Assembly: GCA_963779485.1 (NCBI GenBank)
Contig: CAVZYJ010000007.1
Coordinates: forward strand, 124,001 to 188,000
Length of the DNA: 64,000 nucleotides
DNA from: CAVVJA01 sp963779485
Lineage (GTDB): Bacteria; Actinomycetota; Actinomycetes; Mycobacteriales; Jatrophihabitantaceae
Direction of reading: 5' to 3'
Shown: in pieces, positions 44,991 through 55,300 of the stretch
How the letters are laid out: the number at the start of each line of letters is the position of its first letter
Numbering within the stretch: the stretch's first letter is position 1
The notes under the pieces: model-generated
Told to the model about the DNA's origin: nothing
The model's database searches: none
What the model saw: only the letters and a program-made list of their open reading frames with translations
Position numbers and translations under genes: made by a program

Positions 44991-45968
44991 ACAGGCGCGC
45001 GTTCATCGCGGTGCTCGGCGGCGCGGCGGTATGGCCGTCGGTGGCGCGCGCGCAGCAAACAGCAATGCCGGTGATCGGATTCCTCGAACTCCAGACCGCC
45101 GGACGGGATGACGGAGCGTGTGCGCGCATTCCGTCAGGGCCTCAAAGACACAGGCATCGTCGAGGGTGAGAATGTGGCGATTGAATACCGCTTCGCCGAG
45201 GGTCAATTCGATCGATTGCCGGAGTTGGCGTCAGAACTGGTTCGCCGACGGGTCGACGTGATCCCCACGATCGGAATTGCGGCGGCGCTCGCGGCCAAGG
45301 CAGCAACCACGACGATCCCCGTCGTGTTCGGTGTCGGAGAAGACCCTGTCAGGCTTGGACTTATCGCAAGCCTCGCCCAGCCGGGGGCCAACTTGACGGG
45401 CGTCAATTTCTTGACGGGTGAGTTAGTAGCAAAGCGGTTGGAACTCCTGCGTGAGCTGGTACCCGCAGTCACACGTGTTGCCGTGCTCGTGAACCCCGCC
45501 GACACTGTGAATGCCGAAACCTCAGTGAGAGACGTGCAGTCGGCTGCCGTTGCCATCGGGCTGCAAATCCAGGTCCACAACGCTGGCACCAGCAGCGAGA
45601 TCGATGCGGCGTTCGCGACAATTGGGCGCGAGCGGCCCGATGCCCTCCTCGTTGGCACCGGCCCCTTTTTCACGAGCCGGCGTGTCCAATTGGCCAATCT
45701 GGCGTCACGCTACGCGGTCCCCGCGATATTTCATTCACGTGAAATTAGCGAAGTCGGCGGGCTGATGAGCTATGGAACTAACATTTTGGATGCCTATCGT
45801 CAGGTTGGCGTCTACACCGGCCGCATCCTCAAGGGCGCGAAACCGGCAGATCTGCCGGCCGTACAATCGAGCAAGTTCGAGCTGGTCATCAACGCCCAGA
45901 CTGCCAGGATGCTCGGCCTCACTGTCCCGCCAACGTTGCTCGCCCGCGCCGACGAGGTCATTGAATGA
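44987..45968 (+). CDS. Orphan substrate-binding protein 9 of 9, one frame change
   Basis: About 326 residues after removing one extra base near 45,100 (restoring the join to MTERVRAFRQGLKDTGIVEGEN). Signal MNRRAFIAVLGGAAVWPSVARAQQ. Core: IEYRFAEGQFDRLPEL, TTTIPVVFGVGEDPVRLGLIAS, GANLTGVNFLTGELVAKR. Last of the array. Its end still carries the GACGAGGTCATTGAATGA sequence that in earlier genes forms the next ribosome site and start, but no further binding protein follows. Confidence 0.82.
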
Positions 45969-45970
45969 TC

Positions 45971-46025
45971 CCTAAGCACCCTCCCGGCCCGCCGACGACG
46001 CGCGGCAACATGCGCGAGATGGGCG
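45971..46025 (+). repeat. Dispersed repeat 'AACATGCGCGAG', copy 3
   Basis: A longer copy immediately after the array: CCTAAGCACCCTCCCGGCCC, then GCGGCAACATGCGCGAGATG. It shares about 50 bp with copy 4. Confidence 0.55.
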
Positions 46026-46028
46026 ATC

Positions 46029-46121
46029 ATGACGTTTACGTCGTTTGATGTGCTAGTTGGGTTAGTGATCCTTGCGGCGCTCATCGTGATGGTTCTGGCC
46101 ATGAAGCGATGGGACGACTGA
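46029..46121 (+). CDS. 30-residue single-pass membrane peptide
   Basis: An ATG frame between repeat copies 3 and 4 encodes MTFTSFDVLVGLVILAALIV followed by MVLAMKRWDD: a short polar start, one hydrophobic helix of about 18 residues and a basic/acidic tail, the layout of small bacterial membrane proteins. No ribosome site better than GGGCGA is seen. It is plausible but unproven. Confidence 0.4.
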   Translation: MTFTSFDVLVGLVILAALIVMVLAMKRWDD

Positions 46122-46125
46122 TGTA

Positions 46126-46185
46126 GCCCAAGCACGAGCCCGGCCCGCCGATGGACCTCGCCAACATGCGCGCGAGCTTGGCTCT
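46126..46185 (+). repeat. Dispersed repeat 'AACATGCGCGAG', copy 4
   Basis: CCCAAGCACGAGCCCGGCCC then GACCTCGCCAACATGCGCG; a two-base insertion follows the core. It ends at the stop of the minus-strand kinase gene. Confidence 0.55.
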
Positions 46186-49100
46186 ACGCCAAGTATTCCT
46201 TCACCTTGGCCAGCAACGCGCGCGGACTGAAAGGCTTGCTGATGTAGGCATTGCAGCCCGTCGCCGAATGCCTTGGCCTCGTCGCCCGCCAAAGCGTAGG
46301 AGGTCACCGCAATAATGGGGATCGAGTTCAGCTCCTGATTGGATCGGATCGCCGCGTGGTCTCGTAGCCGTCCATCACCGGCAGTTGAATATCCATCAAG
46401 ATCAGGTCCGGACGCGAAGTCGCAAGGGCCGACAAGGCTTCCTCACCGCTTTCGGCTTCGATCAACTCGTACCCGGCGTTGGCGAACAGATCGCGCAAGA
46501 TACGACGGTTGTCCGCTTGGTCCTCAACGATCAGGATGCACTTGCTGATCGGCTCACTCACCTGCCGTTCGACCGTCACCGGGATGGTAAAGGCGAACGT
46601 TGAGACCTTTGCGACATCCAACTCGACCCAGATGCGACCGCCATGCATTGCGATAACGCGCTTGGCGATCGACAAACCGAGACCGGTTCCGCCCTTCGGC
46701 TTGGTGGCGCAGCATTATCCACCTGTCGAACTCCCCGAAAATCTTTCCTGATCCGAGGGAGGAAATGCCGGCCCGGTGTCGCGCACAGCAACCGTGAAGG
46801 ATCCGTCCGACATGGTGGCTTTCATCGCGACCTCGCCCTTGTCGGTGAACTTGATGGCGTTGCCGACGAGGTTGAGCAGCACCTGCACAAGGCGGCGCTC
46901 GTCGCCATGGCCGCGGGGCAAATTTGAGGCCACGTCTATCGTCAAGGCGAGCTCTTTCGCGGTTGGCGACTTCAACCCCCGTAAAGACGGTGTGTACGAC
47001 CTCCTTGAGCGGGTCGTCGGAGAGGTCGAGCGTCAGTTGACCGGCCTCGATCTTGGACAGGTCCGGCACGTCGTTGATCAAACCGAGGAGGTGCTTGCCG
47101 TTGACCTGCAGGCGTTCCAGCACCTCCCGCATCTTGTCCGGCGTTTCTCCGTAAATGTTATCAGGATAAGCTCCGTGTAGCCCAGGATGGCGTTGAGGGG
47201 GGTGCGCAGCTCGGGCTCTTGTCGGCGAGGACTCGGATTTATGCTGGCTCGCGATCTCCACCTGCGGCTCTTCTCGTCAATCTCGGTGAACAGGTGCGCG
47301 TTCTGGATCGCCAGCACTGACTGGGCGGCAAAAGTCTTGAGCAGATCAACCGTGTCTTGGGGGAACGCACCCGGGGCTTTGCGGCGAACGACGAGCGCGC
47401 CGATCACATGATCACGCGCCGACGATGGGACGACTATTGACGCCGGTAGCCAGCACGCGAGGTGATGTCCCGCGCTGGCGTCATCGGAATTTCTTCGAAC
47501 GTCCGAAATCTGGACCGGCGCACGGCTTCGAACAGCTTGATCGATTGTCGGCTCGCTGGATTCCGATATGGTGATCTTTGAGCGCCGCTATAACGAAATC
47601 GTCCATCCCATAGGTGGAGTCGAACAATAAATCGTGTTGATGTTCATCGAACTCGTAGATCGTGCCCGCCTCGGTGCCGGAGAGCTGCACGGCCCTGGCG
47701 ACTATCGGTCAGAGTACGGCTTGACAAGCGTCGAATTAACCGCTTGGCTCACATCGCCGAGGGCGCGCAGGACTTCTTCGACTGAGCGTGCAAGCTCGCC
47801 GGTACGCCCGCGAAGCGCGTTGAGCAGGCGGGTGTTCTCGATCGCGATTACCGCCTGGGTGGCAAAGTTTGCACCAGCGCCATCTGCTTGTCGGTGAACG
47901 GCCGCACCTGCTGACGGTAGATCGAGATTGCGCCGATTAGCTCGTTATCTTTTAGCATTGGCACGCAGACTACGTGCGCGCACCGGCGAGGTCGAGGAAG
48001 CTCGCGCGTCGTATCGGATCGTTTTGATAGGCCGGCTCGGCTTGGACGTCAGGGATCTGAACCATCTCTTTGGTCGCTGCCACCCGTCCGAGCGCCGTAC
48101 CGGGACTGGGACGGAGCATCGGGTTGAGCCGTCGTTGTTCAGCAAACGCGGGTGGCGCTCCGTATAGCGAAACTGTGCGAAACAAATCGCCTTCGGATCG
48201 ATACAAAAGGCCAAATTCCGCCCCACAGATTTGCGTTGCGTTTGCAAGCATGGTCTCGAAAGACCGGCTCCAGCTCACCGGGCGAACTGCTGATGACTTT
48301 AAGTACTTCTGAGGTCGCGGTCTGCTGCTCCAGCGACTTCGCTCAGTTCGCGCGTGCGCGCCTGCACCTCGTCGAATAGGCGCACATTCTCGATCGCGAT
48401 CACCGCTTGGTCGGCGAAGGTTTCGGCGAGTTCGATCTGCTTGTCGGTGAAGGGCCGTACCGTGCGACGCATCAGCGCAATTACGCCAATCGGCGATCCT
48501 TCTCGCAGAAGTGGGACACAGAGGACGGTGCGATAGCCCGGCTATTCTTTGGGCCTCCAGAAAAGTGTACGCCGGATCGGCTAGAACGTCGGGAATGTGA
48601 ACGGTTTTGCCCTCCACCAAGACTCGTCCCGCGATGCTCCCACGCCCCGGTTGGATCGGAAGTGCTCTTGAGACGTTCACCGTGTTCCGGGGCAAAGCCG
48701 TAACTCATCGCCCAATAGGTTTGCTGTGCCTTTCTACGAATAATGGCCGCCATATCCGCGTCGCAAAGCCGTGCGGCCAATTGGCCAACGTGTCGAGTAC
48801 AGTTTGCAGATCGAAGGTCGAGCGGCTGATCACCTTGAGCACGTCGGCGGTGGCGGTCTGCTGTTGGAGGGATTCGCGCAGTTCGTTGAGCAGCCGCGCG
48901 TTCTCGATGGCGATGACGGCCTGGCTCGCAAAGTTCTGGAACAACTCGATTTGCTTGTCGGTGAAAAGCTGCACCTCTTGGCGATTGATCGTGATCGCAC
49001 CGATCAGCGAATCGTCCTTGAGCATAGGAACTGCAGCGATTGTTCGGTAACCACCTAGTTTGACGGCACTGACTAGGTAGGGGTCGCCCTCAACGTAAGA

Positions 49101-51620
49101 CTTCACCGCTGTAATATCGGCGACATTGAGTCACTCGGTGCGTTTTGAGGACTTGCCCGAGAGCCGAATCCGGTGGTGGCCGCACTAGATTGCGTTTGCG
49201 GTCTTCGACGTATCGGGTTGGTGCATTATGTGTCGCTACCGTGCGCAGGCCATCTCCTTCTCGGAGGTACAGCGTGCCAAATTTGGCCTCGCAAATGCTG
49301 CGTGGCCTTTTCCAGCATGGCGTTGAAGACCGGCTTCAAATCGCCGGGCGAACTGCTGATGACCTTGAGCACGTCGGCGGTCGCGGTCTGCTGCTGGAGG
49401 CAATTCGCGTGCGCGGTTCATTGAGGAGCCGCGTGTTCTCGATAGCGATGACGGCCTGGGCAGCAAAGTTCTTAACCAGCTCGATCTGTTTGTCGCTGAA
49501 TGGCAAAACCTCCTGGCGATATATGCTGATCGCACCAATCAGTTGGTTTTCTTTGAGCATTGGCACGTTGAGTATGGTTCTCGCGCCAGCCAGAATTCGC
49601 CAGGCCCCCGCGCGCGTCTTCTGGCTCCGCCAGGATATCTGCGACATGGATTGTTTGTTTTGTGCGGGCAAGGCGACCGAGCGGGTGTTCGGGGCCGGGT
49701 CGTAACACCGATTTAAGACGCCATTCAGCATAGGCGGGCGGAACGTCATGCAATGCGACCGCTCGGAAGCTATCGCCCTCGGATAGTTGCAAAATGCCAA
49801 ACTTCGCCTCACAGATGCGGGTTGCGTTGCCGAGCATCGCATTGAACACTGGATCAAGCTCGCCCGGCGTCGAACTGATAACCTTGAGCACTTCCGATGT
49901 CGCGGTCTGCTGCTGCAGGGATTCGCGCAATTCATTTAGCAGGCGCGCGTTCTCGATGGCGATAACGGCTTGCGCGGCGAAGTTTGAGACCAGTTCAATC
50001 TGCTTGTCGGTGAATGGGCGGACGTCCTGGCGATAGATGATGATGGCACCGACTAGCTCGTTCTCCTTCAACATCGGGACAGCGGCGAGCGTGCGAGCAC
50101 CTCCGACGTCGACGAGGTCGACGACGGCGGATTGCCTTCGAGGTAGGGCCGCTCGGCCTTAAGATCGGCGACATGCACGGCCTGTTTGGAACTCATCGCC
50201 CGTCCGAGCGGACCGTCCGGGTGGACGTCACCGAAATATCTGGTCCCGTACCTTGTCGGCTGGTGCAGCCGGCGGCGTGTGAGGCAACGTTACGGAAGGC
50301 GTACTCCCTCCCGCAGTATGAGATTGCTAAACTTCAGCATGGCGAAACTCGCGTGGCCTTCTCCAGCGTCTCGAACACCGGCGCGAGCGCACCGGCGACG
50401 AGTGGTTAAACTGCAGAAACCTCCGAGGTTCGATCTGTTGCGCGAGCAATTCGCGCCACTCATTGAGCAGGCGGGTGTTCTCGATCGCGATGACGGCCTG
50501 CCGGGCGAAGTTCAAGACCAGCTCCGATCTGCTTCTCGGTGAATCGTATAATTTCTTGGTGGTAGATGGCGAGTGCGCCCAGCAACTGACCCTCTTTGAG
50601 CATTGGAACGAGGTGGTCATGTATGGCGCGCGCCGCTAGTTGAACCGTCGCGACACCCACAGCGGATTCCGTTGTCTAGACCAAGTCGGCCCGCAAGTCG
50701 GCGACGTGAACCGGCTGCTTCGTTTCGACGACGCCAGGACCATCGGCTGTAGGAACGAACGGAGTGTCGCCGAATTGTTCGACAAACGCGGACGGCGTGT
50801 TGTGAAACGCGACGCATCGGAACGCACCGCCGTCATACACCGAGCAGCTGGCCAAAGATGGCGCGGGATCCGTCGTCGCTTTTTCAAGTATCGTCTTAAA
50901 GCACCGGAGCAAGTTCCCCCGGTGACGAACTATGACCTGCAGCACGTCCGATGTTGCGGTTGGTTGCTCCAGGGACTCGGTCAGTTCCTTGGGTGCGCGC
51001 CTGAACCTCGTCAAACAGGCGCACGTTTTCAATGGCGATCACCGCCTCGTCGGCAAAGGTGGACGCCAGCTCGATTTGCTTGTCGGTGAACGGCTTCACT
51101 GAACGGCGAAGGAGAACCAGCACGCCGATCGGGGTGCCCTCCCGCAACAGCGGGACACCGAGCGCCGTCGCGTTTCCGTTCCGATGCGCTTTTCGAAGCT
51201 GATAAACTCCGGATCAGCGAAGACGTCGTGGATATGCACGATCTCCTCCGTCGATGATCGCTCGACCTGGCAAGGTTGCGCGCGTGATCTCGAGCGGCTG
51301 GCTCTGCATGGACTGCCTGAAATATCGGCTGCATGGCCGTATTAGCGACCGCCGAGAATGCCGTGCCTTCTGCGGTCGATCGCCGGCCTGATCGCATCGC
51401 AAGCTTGGCGGCAGACTCGACGAGCGCGTCGAGTACGGTCTGCAGATCCACGTCGAGCGGCTCATGACCTTTTAGAACGTCGGCGGTCGCGGCCTCGCGC
51501 TGGTGAGCTTCCGTCAGCTCGCGCCTGAGTGCAGCCATTTCCATGTTGTCCTGGCCGAGATGCTTTCCCGGGCTTCCCGCGCATCTGGGGGTTTTCGCTT
51601 CGCCGCTTGTCCTTGGCCAT
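46184..51620 (-). CDS. Multi-GAF hybrid histidine kinase, many frame changes
   Basis: A soluble sensor kinase of about 1,800 residues if indels are bridged. It starts MAKDKRRSENPQMRG, then a coiled linker (ALRRELTEAHQREAATADVLK). About eight GAF domains follow, each ending FTDKQIEL...QAVIAIENxRL and joined by LRESLQQQTATxxVLKVIS linkers (for example near 51,050, 50,470, 49,960, 49,450, 48,900, 48,390, 47,830, 47,300). Then come the HisKA phospho-acceptor site (ELRTPLNAILGYTEL near 47,190), the ATPase (LLNLVGNAIKFTDKGE near 46,860, GLSIAKRVIAMHGGRIW near 46,650) and a receiver domain (LIVEDQADNRR; phospho-Asp in DLILMDIQLPVMDGYE near 46,400). Stop at 46184. Common in Bradyrhizobium; signal unknown. 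Confidence 0.75.
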
Positions 51621-51659
51621 ACCACAAGCCCGATCGCGCCACCTTACCCGGACGCGATG

Positions 51660-52293
51660 TCAGCTTATGGCAAATTCCCGAGCGCGGATAGCTGGCAGAC
51701 GAGCCGCGACCGATGGACGATCAGCCACCAAGCTGTCGGAGTTGTTACGGACACCGCCCGACTTGTCCGCCTCGGTCATGCCTAAAGCACCGAGGAACGA
51801 CTTTGCCTGCATCCTGCCGCGGGTGGGCCGCCGCTTGGCTGCCAGCTGCAACACGTGGGCGTAAGGGCTGGCGATAAAAGGCTCGTCAAGTCGGGGCAGC
51901 AAGCATGGGAGCCCGCCCGGCAGGCGATGATCTCGCGGAACATGCTCACCTGCTCGTTGTCGCCATGCTGCTCGATGATCACGCCTTGGCGCCGCGTCTC
52001 CTTTGGTTGCATGGCTGCGTTGAGATCGAGGGGCCGATCACCGTGACCGGTTGGCCAAGTAGCAAGCGAAGGCCACGACGTGCGCTCGCGGCAAAGTCCA
52101 ACCCGACGTCCTGGGCCAAATCGGCCAACAGCTCGGCGTCGCTGGCGGTGTCGGGGGCGTGCGCGCAGCTCCTTTCAAACCATTGGCGGCGGCCATCGCG
52201 TCTCGTTCACCAAAAAAACACGGTGTTGAAGTGGCCGCGCCGCCGCAGCAACTTGTCAGCCCGCCAACTGCAACTGCGCAGCAGATCGTCCAC
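51660..52293 (-). CDS. Hypothetical protein, frameshifted
   Basis: About 211 residues if bridged. It would start at a GTG at 52293 (VDDLLRSCSWRADKLLRRRG), continue SCAHAPDTASDAELLADLAQDV and QPKETRRQGVIIEQHGDNEQ, and end DRPSVAARLPAIRAREFAIS. The ...FREIIA block after it is helical. I do not recognise a family; similar proteins sit in Rhizobiales mobile regions. It lies 39 bp upstream of the kinase on the same strand. Confidence 0.45.
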
Positions 52294-52323
52294 CTTTCAC
52301 CTCTGCCCAACAACACACAATCA

Positions 52324-52436
52324 CTACTTGCCGATGCGCCAGGCCTCAGCCATTTCCTTGTCGTAGGCCGCGTAGGCAGCCTCTCGCGCATCCAAGGGAT
52401 GGCAACAGCAAGACCTAAACTGAGCCGGTGCCACAA
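52324..52436 (-). CDS. C-terminal end of a gene cut by the poly-A run
   Basis: A minus-strand frame ends AREAAYAAYDKEMAEAWRIGK with stop at 52324-52326. It is cut on its upstream side by the run of A that begins at 52438. The acidic/aromatic tail (AYDKEMAEAW) looks like real protein, but too little is left to name it. Confidence 0.4.
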
Positions 52437-52437
52437 T

Positions 52438-52463
52438 AAAAAAAAAAAAAAAAAAAAAAAAAA
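52438..52463 (+). other. Run of 26 adenines
   Basis: An uninterrupted homopolymer of 26 A between alphaproteobacterial-type and acidobacterial-type genes. No bacterial function is suggested. It is most easily read as an assembly join or low-quality read end. Confidence 0.6.
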
Positions 52464-52807
52464 TTACCAATTGCGATGCGGTATTTCCGCCGCCAGCTTT
52501 GATCCCACGTATTCGTGTTCGTCAGGCAGCCCCTTGGGAAACCGGGCGCGTTCCTAAACCGGCCCACTAGAATATATATACGGCTGGCAATGCGTCTGGT
52601 TTAGAGTCGTCGTCAGGGTATTATATATCGCACGACGATACAAAAAAGCAACCTTTTTTATTATGTATCTGGATTACGATATACTGAAAAAGCATGCGGA
52701 CGCAAGGCGAAGCCGGGAGACGATCGCCGGCTCCCCGCTGTCGAACACATGCTCACCAGGTGGTTCATGCCCACACTGAACGATTCCAAGGAAGGAGATT
52801 CGCCAAG
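52464..52807. other. Leader of the OmpA-family gene
   Basis: A gene-free 344-bp stretch. It is AT-rich around 52,570-52,680 and contains the palindromic operator at 52,624-52,642 and a Shine-Dalgarno AAGGAAGGAG just before 52,808. A promoter probably lies near the AT-rich part. Confidence 0.4.
52624..52642. promoter_or_regulatory. TATATCG-N5-CGATATA operator, copy 1
   Basis: TATATCG-CACGA-CGATACA, six of seven arm positions paired. It lies 166 bp before the OmpA-family start. It matches the copies at 56,664 and 59,941 in arm sequence and spacing. Confidence 0.5.
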
Positions 52808-54563
52808 ATGCGAACCGTATCTTTACCTTTGGTGACCCTATGTTTCGCGGCGGAGGAATTTCTGGATGCTCGGACAATTTTCGCACAGTCTTCGATGGAA
52901 AACGGCAGACTGCGGATTCATGTCGATCCAAAGAGCTGACGTCTTCGTGGACGGCAAGGCGATCCGCGAGTGGCAACGGATAGATCGATCTTGCGGCGGA
53001 GGAAATCATGCGGTTGGGGTTTACAATGACGGATACATGCCCAAGGTGCAGGACGTGCATATCGGCACGGTGAAACGACGGATTTGCATGTCGCTCTGCA
53101 ATCATCGGGGGATAATGTTATTGAACCATTTGCCAACATTGAATTCAAGGGCCATCCCCGAGCGGCTGTCCTTTTGAACGGCCAGAGCCCAACCTATTTC
53201 GTTGGACATGTCGATGAATTCGACTGGCATTGGATTTGGCATCAGCGGCTGCTCGTGTAAAGCCCGGAGCGTACGGCGTCACTGTGACTCGTGAGGGAAA
53301 AACAATCTGGGCCGGGCCGGTTACCGCCAAGGCTGGCCAACAAGTGACGGTTTACCTTGACCGTAACGAGAAAATGAGAAAACCAAGGAATGGAAGGAAG
53401 GATTGAACATGGGGCCACAGCCACGGTTCCATGCGGGGATTGCCAGTGCGACAGTTCCAGTTGCTCCGTCATGAAGATACTGGAAGCGCAATCAAGCAAT
53501 CTGAGTTGCGGCCAGCTGCACCGAACTCACGTGGAACTCGTCCGACGCAATAGATACTTCGATCGCCGGAATCGGAGAAGTGCCAGGTCAAGGTGATCGC
53601 ACTGTGACCCCGACCCGCAACATGACTTACGTCTTGACTGCTAAGTTCTGGCAGGATCTGGAGTGTAACGGTGAATGTTGCTACCGTGCCAACCGCAACA
53701 CTGGCGCTCAGCCAGCCAAAAATCCACTACCACAAGATTGGGGACAAAGTGGTGCAGCAAGACTCGGTCACATTGAATTGGTCGGCCGCCAACGCCCGAC
53801 CGGCAAGGCTACAGCCTTTTGACAGCAGCGCAATGAGCGGTAGCCGGACGGTGACAGCTGATCCGCAAGCAAAAGGGCACTGGCCCGGTCAATGAAAACG
53901 TGACGTATACGATTACGGCAACGAATGCCTGCGGTGGGACTGTGACAAAAACGGCAACGCTGCACGTAATCGGTTCAATCGATTCTCGCCTTCAATGTAC
54001 ATGTAGCGACAGTTCTTCTGCACCGCCTATCCAAATAAAGCATCATCCTAAAATTGGACTTGTGGAGAGCGAGAAAAGACGCTCGACGATGCGGCGACGC
54101 AATTCAAGAACTTTGCAATGATGAACATAGCGCAAGCTTGACGGTGATTGGGTACGCCGACGTGCGTGGTTCGAGGCGAGTATAACCATGCGCTCAGCGA
54201 GCGTCGTGCTGCCCTCGTCAGGGACTACCTGATTTCCGAAGGTGTTCCGGCTCGACCAAAAATCGCGCGGAGGAAAGACAAGCCACTCGATCGGAAGACA
54301 GTGGAGGCGCTTCTTAACCGAAGACGATCAAAGTCCGACAAATGGATGACGAAAAATGGAAAGGTGACATGGCATGCGTTCTGATCGCTGTATACTGTTC
54401 TTGAACCGACGGGTCAGCTGTCGGAAGTGTATCTACTCCAATTTTCACGGCTGATGCACGGATTGTTGGGCAAAAGGAACCAACGTTGAAGAGAGTCGAA
54501 ATGGTGTCCGAGACCACCGCCGTGCACGTTGAGCAGGCCAGTGCCAGCTCGTCAGCAAAATGA
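52808..54563 (+). CDS. Secreted PEGA/OmpA-family protein, heavily frameshifted
   Basis: About 585 residues if bridged. It begins MRTVSLPLVTLCFAA (signal peptide). A PEGA domain follows (LRIHVDPKSADVFVDGKAIRE, then NHAVGVYNDGYMPKVQ), then two Ig-like repeats (NLSCGQ..., GQGDRTVTPTRNMTYVLTAK; TLNWSAANA..., VNENVTYTITATNACGGT). An OmpA C-terminal peptidoglycan-binding domain ends it (LTVIGYADVRGS, ALSERRAALVRDYLISEGVP). The likely stop is at 54561-54563 after ASASSSAK. Such OmpA proteins with PEGA and chitobiase-like repeats are common in Acidobacteria. Preceded by AAGGAAGGAG. Confidence 0.72.
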
Positions 54564-54673
54564 GGAACGTGGAAGATACCTTCGTGATCTGCTGACTGCC
54601 TGCAACAGTCGAAGCGCGAGCCCATGGGCCTTAAATGTTGTGAGCCCATTTCTAGATTCGGATTGGGAGAAAT

Positions 54674-55250
54674 TTGAATAGTGAGGTAACGAAGAATCTA
54701 CAACGCCCCAGTATTTGCGGGGAAAGGAGAGAGGGAATGCACGCTCCATAAAACACGGTACAACACAGCCCCCGATTGTGATCAGAAGCAGAGGGCTGAG
54801 CGTCGAGGCGAAGGAGCTGTTGAGTGGATTGCGAAAGCGGCGCCCACGAGATATTTGAGTCAAAGGCAGAGTCCGAGGACACGACCTCGACAACTGGTTA
54901 AAGCGGAGACCGAGTTGTTCGGGTATATGCTTGTCAGCGTTAAGGAATCCTCCAGAAACTGATCCTTGCCGACATGCGTAACTTCACACCCAAGGAGTTG
55001 GAAATCGATCTGCAACCGGAGAGAGTGACGATTATCGCCAAGCATCAGAACCAAAAGGAGCGGCAACCGCTGACCAATATAAGCAAAGAAGAGTCCTCGA
55101 GCCGATTGGTTCGGAGCCTGCAACTGCCGGTGAAGATCGACGCGCGTCATGCGAGCGCGCGGCTGAACAAATGGAATCCTTGAGCTGGATCTCAAGAAAG
55201 CAACTGCGGCCAAGGTGAAGAGGGCACAAGCGAGTGGACAGGCCGATTGA
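54674..55250 (+). CDS. DUF2934 plus Hsp20-like protein, frameshifted
   Basis: About 190 residues if bridged. The start is uncertain (TTG at 54674 after GGGAGAAA). The first part contains a DUF2934 motif (EIFESK, then GHDLDNWLKAETELF). The second part reads like an alpha-crystallin core: MRNFTPKELEIDLQPERVTI, then IIAKHQ, with SLQLPVKIDARHASA near the end, the place where the Hsp20 'LP..V' segment falls. It ends KVKRAQASGQAD. Acidobacteria often fuse these two domains. Probably a small chaperone. Confidence 0.55.
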
Positions 55251-55300
55251 AGCAGATTAGCAATCTTTAGGAATGCAGTTGGACCTGCCAAGAGGAAACC

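Noticed and set aside
37185..45968. CRISPR-like or integron-cassette array suggested by regular repeated junctions
   Set aside because: Units are full genes of about 975 bp; no short spacers, no attC-like hairpins and no integron integrase nearby.
52438..52463. Poly-A tail of a transcript
   Set aside because: No polyadenylated bacterial transcript logic applies; surrounding genes on either side point to an assembly join.
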